Assembly (NCBI GenBank): GCA_017537105.1
Contig: JAFWBZ010000332.1
Coordinates: 1 to 5,555 of the forward strand
DNA: 5,555 nucleotides
Direction: 5' to 3'
Origin: Clostridia bacterium
GTDB lineage: Bacteria; Bacillota; Clostridia; Christensenellales; Aristaeellaceae
The notes beneath the pieces are model-generated. The model did not search any database, was not told where the DNA came from, and saw only the letters and a list, made by a program, of their open reading frames with translations. The translations under genes were made by a program, and so were the position numbers. Below, piece by piece: positions 1-4,799 of this stretch; position 1 is the first letter of the stretch, and the number at the start of each line of letters is the position of its first letter.

Positions 1-1529
1 GTCCGGTAGCCGATGCTCCGGAGGAATCGCAGCAGGCCGGCGTCTCCCTCGGGCGTGTGCTTGTAGACGCCTGCGTCCGCCAGTACCCGCGCGCACTTGA
101 CCGCCAGCGCGCGGTGCAGCGCGGCCTCGGCGCCGGCATCGTCCAGATCGGTGCCGCAGGCCTCCGCGATGCCGCGCACCCACCCGTAGTGCTTCTCCAG
201 TGGAGAATCGGTGGCCGGCGCGTCGTCCAGGGCGCGGCGGCCGGTCAGGTAGTCCTTCAACCCCTCCAGCTCTGCCAGCAGCCGGCCCGGCAGGATGAAC
301 AGGCCCATGACCTCGATCAGCCCAATGTTCTCCTTCTTGATGTGATGCAGGTCGGCATGGGGATGGAAGATGCCCAGCGGATGCTCGTCGGAGGTCCGGT
401 TGTTGCGCAGCACCAGCGACATGCGATAATTCCCGTCGACCCTGCGGGCGATGGGCGTGATGGTGTTGTGGGGCGTACCCCCGGTCTCGGCATAGATGTC
501 GCAGGCGGGATCGGACCAGGCGCGCCAGGCCTCGAGCATCCCGTTGCAGAGCTCGATCAACACCTCGCGGTCGCGCCCCTCCAGCACGATGCAGGTCATC
601 GGCCAGTCGGCCACCCAGGCGCGCACGCCCGGCGCGGGGCTCTGAAGCGCCTGCCGCACTCCGGCGTCGTCCATCGGAAAGCGGTGATTGCCGCCCTGAA
701 AGTGATCGTGGGACAGTATGGAGCCACCCACGATGGGCAGATCGGCGTTGGAGCCCAGGAAATAGTGGGGAAACTGATCCACGAAGTCCGTCAGCCGCGC
801 AAAGGTGCCGCGGTCGATGCGCATCGGAATGTGCTCGTGGTTGAACACGATGCAGTGCTCGTTGTAGTACAGGTACGGAGAATACTGGAAGTACCAGGGC
901 TTTCCGTCCAGCGAAATGGGAATGACGCGGTGATTCTGCCGCGCGGGAAAGCCGATGCGCCCCGCGTAGCCGGGGTTTTCCACGCAGAGCATGCACTTGG
1001 GGTAGCCGGCCTGCTTCGCATTGCGGGCGGCGGCGATGTCCCGGGGATCCTTTTCCGGCTTGGACAGGTTGATGGTGATCTCCAGCCGACCCGCGGGAGA
1101 ATTCTCGAAGAAGCGGGCGTTTTTGGCGATGCGGTCGACCTTGATGTAGTCCGCGTCGCGGCAGAGCTGGTAAAACCACTTCGTCGCCGCCTCCGGACCC
1201 AGCGTGCGGTTGAGCAGGCCGAACTTCTCGCGCACCATCGCGGGATGGGGCGTCAGCGCGCCCATCAGCCGGGTGGAGAACAGATCGCGCCGCTCGCCGC
1301 TGTCCTGGAGGATGCCGGCTTCGACCGCATGGTCGCACAGCGCGTCCAGTAGACAGGTGGCCGTCTCCGGCGCGGGCGCGGGCGCATAGTCGATCTCCTC
1401 CGGCGCGTCCAGCTGCAGGATCTCCAGCAGCCGGTTCAGCGCAAAGCTCCGGTCAATGGGGGCAACCAGTCCCTTTTCAACGGCAAAATCGACCAATCGA
1501 TAGAGAACCTCTGTGACAGTGGACTTCAT
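1..1529 (-). CDS. galT: UDP-glucose--hexose-1-phosphate uridylyltransferase, class II (partial at 3' end)
   Basis: Cytoplasmic Leloir enzyme that transfers UMP from UDP-glucose to galactose-1-phosphate, giving UDP-galactose and glucose-1-phosphate. Reading leftward from ATG 1529-1527 the frame stays open for 509 codons to the window edge. The class II signature DLPIVGGSILSHDHFQGG is complete at residues 263-280. By analogy with the HPH motif of class I enzymes, the second histidine of HDH (H274, H276) is the likely uridylylated nucleophile. Other family hallmarks are YPKCMLC (176-182), NHEHIPM (230-236), HNTITPIAR (354-362), RTSDEHPLGIFHPH (378-391) and LFILPGRL (410-417). Class II proteins are usually about 490-515 residues, so only a few C-terminal residues should be missing. 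The start is supported by AGAGGTG at 1540-1534, ending 4 nt before the ATG. It is transcribed divergently from galK. The frame is intact, and function is very secure from the motif. Confidence 0.97.
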   Translation of the reverse strand, partial: MKSTVTEVLYRLVDFAVEKGLVAPIDRSFALNRLLEILQLDAPEEIDYAPAPAPETATCLLDALCDHAVEAGILQDSGERRDLFSTRLMGALTPHPAMVREKFGLLNRTLGPEAATKWFYQLCRDADYIKVDRIAKNARFFENSPAGRLEITINLSKPEKDPRDIAAARNAKQAGYPKCMLCVENPGYAGRIGFPARQNHRVIPISLDGKPWYFQYSPYLYYNEHCIVFNHEHIPMRIDRGTFARLTDFVDQFPHYFLGSNADLPIVGGSILSHDHFQGGNHRFPMDDAGVRQALQSPAPGVRAWVADWPMTCIVLEGRDREVLIELCNGMLEAWRAWSDPACDIYAETGGTPHNTITPIARRVDGNYRMSLVLRNNRTSDEHPLGIFHPHADLHHIKKENIGLIEVMGLFILPGRLLAELEGLKDYLTGRRALDDAPATDSPLEKHYGWVRGIAEACGTDLDDAGAEAALHRALAVKCARVLADAGVYKHTPEGDAGLLRFLRSIGYR

Positions 1530-1533
1530 AAGA

Positions 1534-1540
1534 CACCTCT
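1534..1540 (-). promoter_or_regulatory. Ribosome binding site of galT
   Basis: Read on the minus strand this is AGAGGTG. It ends 4 nt before the ATG at 1529, with 6 nt between AGAGG and the ATG. It supports the chosen start, which gives the N-terminus MKSTVTEVLYRLVDF. Confidence 0.75.
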
Positions 1541-1570
1541 CGCTTCGCTCGTATCGTGCTATCCATTTCT

Positions 1571-1599
1571 ATTATCGGCCATTCCCGGCCGTCTGTCAA
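1571..1599 (-). promoter_or_regulatory. galT promoter (sigma-70/sigma-A type)
   Basis: On the minus strand there is a perfect -35 box TTGACA (1599-1594), a spacer of exactly 17 nt, and a -10 box GATAAT (1576-1571, 5 of 6 matches). Transcription would start near 1564 and give a leader of about 34 nt before the galT ATG. This is the best promoter match in the window. The spacer contains a short inverted repeat, listed separately. Confidence 0.8.
1576..1591. repeat. Inverted repeat within the galT promoter spacer, possible operator
   Basis: CGGCC (1576-1580) and GGCCG (1587-1591) are perfect 5-bp inverted arms around a 6-bp centre, ATTCCC. They lie between the -35 and -10 boxes of galT, touching the -10 box by one base. 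A bound protein there would block RNA polymerase, so the site is where a repressor operator would be expected. In GC-rich DNA a 5-bp dyad can arise by chance and no regulator gene is present in the window, so this is a candidate only. Confidence 0.3.
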
Positions 1600-1615
1600 T
1601 GAAAATATGGCGGAC

Positions 1616-1641
1616 AGCGCCGTTTTAACCCGCGCGGCGCT
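1616..1641. repeat. Inverted repeat upstream of the galK -35 box, possible regulator site
   Basis: AGCGCCG (1616-1622) and CGGCGCT (1635-1641) are perfect 7-bp inverted arms separated by 12 bp that begin with TTTTAA. The dyad is centred about 48 bp upstream of the predicted galK start of transcription, a usual position for an activator or for one half of a looped repressor. It lies between the two divergent -35 boxes and its last base is the first base of the galK -35. It differs in sequence from the dyad at 1576-1591, so the two would not obviously bind the same protein. It could also form a hairpin in any read-through RNA. Confidence 0.35.
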
Positions 1642-1669
1642 TGCGAAACCCGGAGATATGGTATAGAAT
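1641..1669 (+). promoter_or_regulatory. galK promoter (sigma-70/sigma-A type)
   Basis: -35 box TTGCGA (1641-1646, 4 of 6 matches), a 17-nt spacer and -10 box TAGAAT (1664-1669, 5 of 6). An alternative -10 reading, TATAGA at 1662-1667, is preceded by an extended TG-N element (TGG) with a 15-nt spacer; both point to nearly the same start near 1676. The leader to the galK ATG would be about 36 nt. The boxes are weaker than those of galT. Confidence 0.65.
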
Positions 1670-1698
1670 GTATGGTAGATGAATATGCCTGCTCAGAT

Positions 1699-1703
1699 GG
1701 AGG
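1699..1703 (+). promoter_or_regulatory. Ribosome binding site that fixes the galK start
   Basis: GGAGG lies 8 nt before ATG 1712. In-frame ATGs at 1679, 1685 and 1697 lie upstream, but the first would be at or next to the predicted transcription start and none has a ribosome site. This site therefore selects 1712. Confidence 0.8.
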
Positions 1704-1711
1704 TACTGCAC

Positions 1712-2959
1712 ATGGATGTCAAGAAACTGTTGGAAAAGAATGTCCGGCGATTGGATGCGCTGTACGCCGGACAGGACTGTACCGAGCGCTATTGCGGACT
1801 TGCCGACGCCTTCCGCGCCCAATTCGGCCGGGAGCCCGCGATGTTTGTCTCCGCGCCGGGCCGCACCGAGGTGATCGGCAACCACACCGACCATCAAAAC
1901 GGCAAGGTGCTGGCGGCCTCCGTCAATCTGGACACCGTGGCGGCCATCGCACCCCGGGACGACAGCGTGGTGACGCTGTACTCCGCGGGCTATGATCAGC
2001 CCTTCCAGGTGGACATCGCCGATGCAGCCCTCCGCGAGGAGGAGAAGGAGACGACCTTCGCGCTGATCCGCGGCGTGGCGGAGCGCATGCGCCAGCTGGG
2101 CTACAGGGTGGGTGGCTTCGATGCCAGCGTCACCAGCACGGTGTTCAAGGGCAGCGGCCTCTCCTCCTCGGCAGCCTTCGAGGTCATGCTGGTGGCCGCC
2201 TTCGACGCACTCTACAACGGCTGGACCGTCGATCCCAAGGAAAACGCCCGCATCTCCCAGTTTGCGGAGAACGTCTACTTCGGAAAGCCCAGCGGACTGC
2301 TGGACCAGTCGGCGAGCGCCGTGGGCGGCCTGGTGACCATGGACTTCGCCTGCAATCCCGCCCGCGTGGAATCGCTGCAGTATGACTTTGGCTCGAAGGG
2401 CTGGGCGGTCTGCGTGGTCTCCGCCGGCGGCGAGCACGCCAACCTGACGGCGGACTACGCTGCAGTGCCCGCGGAGATGAAGCTCGTGGCCCGCGAGCTG
2501 GGCGAGGAGCTGCTGTGCAGCGTCACGCCGGAGCAGCTGATGGCCGCGCTGCCGAAGCTGAAGAATCGCGTGCCCGACCGCGCCATACTGCGCGCCTTCC
2601 ACTTCGTCGACGAGACTCGCCGGGTGGAGGATGCCGTAGCGGCGCTGCGCGCCGACGATCTCAACGCCTTCTTCCGCGCCATCGTGGCGTCCGGCGAGAG
2701 CAGCTGGAAGCTGCTGCAAAACCTGCACGTGCCCACCAGCGACAACCAGGAGATGCCGCTGGCGCTGGAGATGAGCCGCAGGCTGCTGGAGGGCCGCGGC
2801 GCGTGGCGCATCCACGGCGGCGGCTTCGCGGGCACCATCCTGGCGTTCGTGCCCTTCAACCTGCTGGACGAGTACCGTCGCGCCATGGACGGCGTGTTCG
2901 GCGAAGGCGCCACCACGGTGCTGTCAATACGGCCCGAGGGCGTCGTCAGGATTGACTAA
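1712..2959 (+). CDS. galK: Galactokinase, GHMP kinase family (atypical signature)
   Basis: A 415-residue cytoplasmic kinase that phosphorylates the C1 hydroxyl of galactose with ATP, feeding galactose-1-phosphate to GalT next door. GHMP features occur in order: sugar-site motif APGRTEVIGNHTDH (48-61), ATP loop GSGLSSSAA (147-155), catalytic Asp198 in GLLDQS (195-200), Tyr249 in the place of the conserved active-site tyrosine, and C-terminal motif GGGFAGT (369-375). The length fits galactokinases (about 390-430). The signature departs from the usual GRxNLIGEHTDY: Glu is Asn57 and Tyr is His61, and the last motif lacks the usual TGAGFGG form. From memory, a group of clostridial proteins annotated as galactokinase shares this pattern. 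Divergent galT supports galactose as substrate, but another hexose or a hexosamine cannot be excluded. The start at 1712 follows GGAGG; the stop is TAA. Confidence 0.93.
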   Translation: MDVKKLLEKNVRRLDALYAGQDCTERYCGLADAFRAQFGREPAMFVSAPGRTEVIGNHTDHQNGKVLAASVNLDTVAAIAPRDDSVVTLYSAGYDQPFQVDIADAALREEEKETTFALIRGVAERMRQLGYRVGGFDASVTSTVFKGSGLSSSAAFEVMLVAAFDALYNGWTVDPKENARISQFAENVYFGKPSGLLDQSASAVGGLVTMDFACNPARVESLQYDFGSKGWAVCVVSAGGEHANLTADYAAVPAEMKLVARELGEELLCSVTPEQLMAALPKLKNRVPDRAILRAFHFVDETRRVEDAVAALRADDLNAFFRAIVASGESSWKLLQNLHVPTSDNQEMPLALEMSRRLLEGRGAWRIHGGGFAGTILAFVPFNLLDEYRRAMDGVFGEGATTVLSIRPEGVVRID

Positions 2960-2975
2960 GATCGAGGGATCCCCT

Positions 2976-2991
2976 CCCGCCACAGGGCGGG
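2976..2991 (+). other. Short hairpin between galK and tsaE, no U-tract
   Basis: CCCGCC (2976-2981) and GGCGGG (2986-2991) form a perfect 6-bp GC stem around the loop ACAG, 16 nt after the galK stop. No run of T follows, so it is not a typical intrinsic terminator. It could slow polymerase or protect the 3' end of galK RNA, and read-through into tsaE is likely. Confidence 0.4.
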
Positions 2992-3007
2992 CGAATCCCG
3001 TGGAAAC

Positions 3008-3012
3008 AGAGG
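3008..3012 (+). promoter_or_regulatory. Probable ribosome binding site of tsaE
   Basis: AGAGG lies 8 nt before ATG 3021. It is weaker than the sites of the neighbouring genes but well spaced, and it favours 3021 over the in-frame TTG at 2952, which lies inside galK. Confidence 0.55.
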
Positions 3013-3020
3013 CTGAAGCG

Positions 3021-3491
3021 ATGACCTACGAAACCCGCTCGGAAGCGGATACGATGAATTTTGCCGGCAAACTGGCGCCGATGCTCCGCGCCGGGGATAC
3101 GGTGCTGTTGTACGGCGATCTCGGCGCCGGAAAGTCCGTGCTCGCCCGGGGCATCGCCCGGGGCATGGGCGTGACGGGGCCGATGCCCAGTCCCTCCTTC
3201 ACGCTGCTGCTGCCCTATGAGGGCGATGGAGGGCGGCGGCTGTATCACTTTGACCTGTACCGGCTCGCCGACCCGGAGGAATACTACGCCGCAGGACTCG
3301 ACGAGTTCGTCGGCGGCGACGGCGTGGCGCTGGTGGAGTGGCCGCAGATGGCCGAGCTCGAAGCTGCGCCCGCGCTGGAGATCTTTCTGGAGCGCACGCC
3401 GTCCGACGAGGTGCGGCGCATTGAAATTCAAAATGACGGCGTTCAGGGGTTTGACGCCTCTGCGCTGGCGGATTGGAGGGTGGACGCGTGA
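3021..3491 (+). CDS. tsaE: tRNA threonylcarbamoyladenosine biosynthesis ATPase TsaE (YjeE)
   Basis: A P-loop ATPase of 156 residues that works with TsaB and TsaD in the cytoplasm to make t6A at position 37 of tRNAs reading ANN codons. It is needed for turnover of the TsaBD complex rather than for the chemistry. Visible motifs are Walker A GDLGAGKS (32-39), the SPSFTLL segment (57-63; SPTF in most members), HFDLYRL (76-82), the acidic strand with the Mg-binding region, and EW (106-107). Length and distance from start to P-loop match the family (about 150 residues, P-loop near residue 32), which supports ATG 3021 over the upstream TTG at 2952. It begins 61 nt after galK, and its TGA overlaps the tsaB GTG by 4 nt (GTGA). 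Confidence 0.95.
   Translation: MTYETRSEADTMNFAGKLAPMLRAGDTVLLYGDLGAGKSVLARGIARGMGVTGPMPSPSFTLLLPYEGDGGRRLYHFDLYRLADPEEYYAAGLDEFVGGDGVALVEWPQMAELEAAPALEIFLERTPSDEVRRIEIQNDGVQGFDASALADWRVDA
3475..3480 (+). promoter_or_regulatory. Ribosome binding site that fixes the GTG start of tsaB
   Basis: GGAGGG within the end of tsaE, 7 nt before GTG 3488. It shows that the real tsaB start is this GTG and not the in-frame TTG at 3473, which would lie on the ribosome site itself. Confidence 0.85.
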
Positions 3492-4225
3492 ATCTGCTGG
3501 CCATCGATACCTCCGGGCCCGCCGCGAGCGTCGCCGTGATGTCGGAGGGGCGGATCGTTTGCTCCATCGCCATGCAGCGGGGGCTGACCCACTCGGAGAC
3601 CATCATGCCCGCCGTGGACGCGGCGCTGTCGGCGGCAGACCTGTCCTGCCGGGACATCGATGCCTTTGCTGCCGTGGCCGGCCCCGGGTCCTTCACCGGT
3701 GTGCGCATCGGCGTCTGCGCCGTCAAGGGACTGGCCCACGCTGCCAACCGTCCCTGTGCGCGAATCCACGCGCTGGAGGCGCTGGCGATGAACTACAGCG
3801 GCTTCGACGGGCTCTGCTGCCCGATCCTGGACGCCCGGCGCGGGCAGGTGTACTGCGCGGCCTACGATCTTTCGAACGGACTTCCGGTGGAAGTCCTCGC
3901 GCCGGAGGCGATTCCGCTGTCGGACTTTCTCGGCAAGCTGCCCGGAGACCGGCGCCTCGCCTTCCTGGGAGACGGCGTCCCGGTGCACGAGCAAACCGTT
4001 CGCACCACACTGGGCGCGCGCGCGGTGATCGCGCCGGAGCACCTGCGCTTCCTGCGTGCGGACGCCGCCTGCGTGCTGGCTGCGTCCCGGCCGGAGGCCT
4101 GGATGGAGGCGCGGAGGCTCACACCCATCTACCTGCGGGCACCCCAGGCAGAGCGGGAGCGCAAGGCGGGCCGGGATCACACCAAGCCGCTGCGCCGGCA
4201 GCGCGCGGAGGAGGCTTCCATATGA
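3488..4225 (+). CDS. tsaB: tRNA threonylcarbamoyladenosine biosynthesis protein TsaB (YeaZ)
   Basis: A 245-residue ASKHA-fold protein, the non-catalytic paralogue and scaffold partner of TsaD in t6A37 synthesis; TsaE joins this complex. Family marks: N-terminal strand LAIDTS (4-9), THSE (34-37), the highly conserved GPGSFTGVRIG (65-75), DARRGQVY (115-122) and the C-terminal TPIYLRAPQAER (212-223). Its length fits TsaB (about 215-250). With GTG as start, the N-terminus MNLLAIDTS aligns as expected for the family. The C-terminal tail (224-245) is charged and probably flexible. The gene overlaps tsaE by 4 nt (GTGA) and rimI by 4 nt (ATGA), which suggests translational coupling and fixed amounts of the three products. 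Confidence 0.96.
   Translation: MNLLAIDTSGPAASVAVMSEGRIVCSIAMQRGLTHSETIMPAVDAALSAADLSCRDIDAFAAVAGPGSFTGVRIGVCAVKGLAHAANRPCARIHALEALAMNYSGFDGLCCPILDARRGQVYCAAYDLSNGLPVEVLAPEAIPLSDFLGKLPGDRRLAFLGDGVPVHEQTVRTTLGARAVIAPEHLRFLRADAACVLAASRPEAWMEARRLTPIYLRAPQAERERKAGRDHTKPLRRQRAEEASI
4207..4214 (+). promoter_or_regulatory. Ribosome binding site of rimI
   Basis: GGAGGAGG, a doubled Shine-Dalgarno core inside the end of tsaB, 7 nt before ATG 4222. It supports that start although the frame is open far upstream. Confidence 0.85.
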
Positions 4226-4710
4226 GCCGCACAGAGCTGGGACTGATGACGCTGAACGACGTGGACGCGGTGCACGCCATCGAGGAGGCCTGCTTCAAAA
4301 CGCCCTGGTCCAAGGCGTCGTTTATCCGCGAAGTCACGGAGAACGCCTGCGCGCGCTACATGGTGCTTCGGGAGGACGGCGTGGCGGTGGCCTACGCCGG
4401 AGTGTGGTTTGTGCTGGACGAGGGGCACATCACCAACATCGCCGTGCGGCCGGACCGCCGACACATCGGCTACGGCGAGAGGGTCACCCGGGCGATGATC
4501 CAGCTGGCGGCGGACAGCGGCATGAACTGGATGACGCTGGAGGTGCGTCGCTCCAACGTGGCCGCGCAGAACCTCTACCACAAGCTGGGCTTCATCGATG
4601 TGGGCTATCGGAAGCGCTACTATGAAAACACTGAAGATGCGCTGATCATGGCGCTGGAGCACCTGCCGGAGGGCAACCCCGAAAATGATCCGATGCTGGT
4701 GCGGGAGTGA
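4222..4710 (+). CDS. rimI: Ribosomal-protein-alanine N-acetyltransferase RimI (GNAT family)
   Basis: A 162-residue GNAT acetyltransferase that uses acetyl-CoA to acetylate the N-terminal alpha-amino group of proteins; the E. coli enzyme acts on ribosomal protein S18, and the target here is inferred. Visible features: PWSKASFIREV near the N-terminus (28-38), beta-4 strand ITNIAVRPD (70-78), the acetyl-CoA pyrophosphate loop RHIGYG (80-85), LEVRRSNVAAQNLYHKLGF (106-124) with Glu107 and Tyr119 in the positions of the catalytic base and acid, and GYRKRYYENTEDALIMAL (128-145). The length is normal (about 145-165). The frame is open far upstream of 4222, but that stretch is an out-of-frame shadow of tsaE and tsaB; the ATG overlaps the tsaB stop and follows GGAGGAGG. 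tsaD, often the next gene, is absent here. Confidence 0.94.
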   Translation: MSRTELGLMTLNDVDAVHAIEEACFKTPWSKASFIREVTENACARYMVLREDGVAVAYAGVWFVLDEGHITNIAVRPDRRHIGYGERVTRAMIQLAADSGMNWMTLEVRRSNVAAQNLYHKLGFIDVGYRKRYYENTEDALIMALEHLPEGNPENDPMLVRE

Positions 4711-4726
4711 GCGCGACGCGGACGCA

Positions 4727-4754
4727 GAACCCGAATGGCAACCTTTTCCGGTTC
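4727..4754 (+). other. Imperfect hairpin between rimI and the Mur ligase gene
   Basis: Arms 4727-4738 and 4743-4754 pair at 10 of 12 positions (GAACC with GGTTC at the base, then two single mismatches and one G-T wobble) around the loop CAAC. It starts 17 nt after the rimI stop. The T-run TTTT lies inside the 3' arm and none follows, so it is not a standard intrinsic terminator. It may partly separate the rimI transcript from the next gene or serve as an RNA end-protecting structure. Confidence 0.35.
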
Positions 4755-4789
4755 AGATGCGTCCAATAGTATAGCTCGCATGAAACTTT

Positions 4790-4794
4790 GGAGG
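4790..4794 (+). promoter_or_regulatory. Ribosome binding site of the Mur ligase-like gene
   Basis: GGAGG, 5 nt before ATG 4800. The spacing is slightly short but normal, and no competing in-frame start is nearby. Confidence 0.8.
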
Positions 4795-4799
4795 AACCT

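Noticed and set aside
57..1352. Long plus-strand open frame (431 codons) opposite galT
   Set aside because: It is antisense to a clear galT with the full class II signature; its translation is low-complexity and matches no family. Long antisense frames are expected in GC-rich codon-biased genes.
1672..1995. Open frame of 107 codons starting before galK in another frame
   Set aside because: It begins at or before the predicted transcription start, has no ribosome site, and overlaps galK out of frame with no sensible product.
1625..2815. Long minus-strand open frame (396 codons) opposite galK
   Set aside because: It covers galK in antisense, and its product is rich in His, Arg, Gly and Ala with no motif. 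Its 3' end would also run into the divergent promoter region.
2966..2973. Palindrome GGGATCCC after galK
   Set aside because: An 8-bp perfect palindrome without context is expected by chance and has no spacing to form a stable hairpin loop.
3217..4221. Upstream extension of the rimI frame, which would add 335 residues to the N-terminus
   Set aside because: It is the shadow of tsaE and tsaB in another frame, Arg/Ala/Gly-rich without motifs. RimI homology begins at ATG 4222, which has its own ribosome site.
4744..4772. Possible promoter TTTTCC-17-TAGTAT before the Mur ligase gene
   Set aside because: The -35 match is poor and the -10 matches only 4 of 6 positions. It is too weak to list as a feature.
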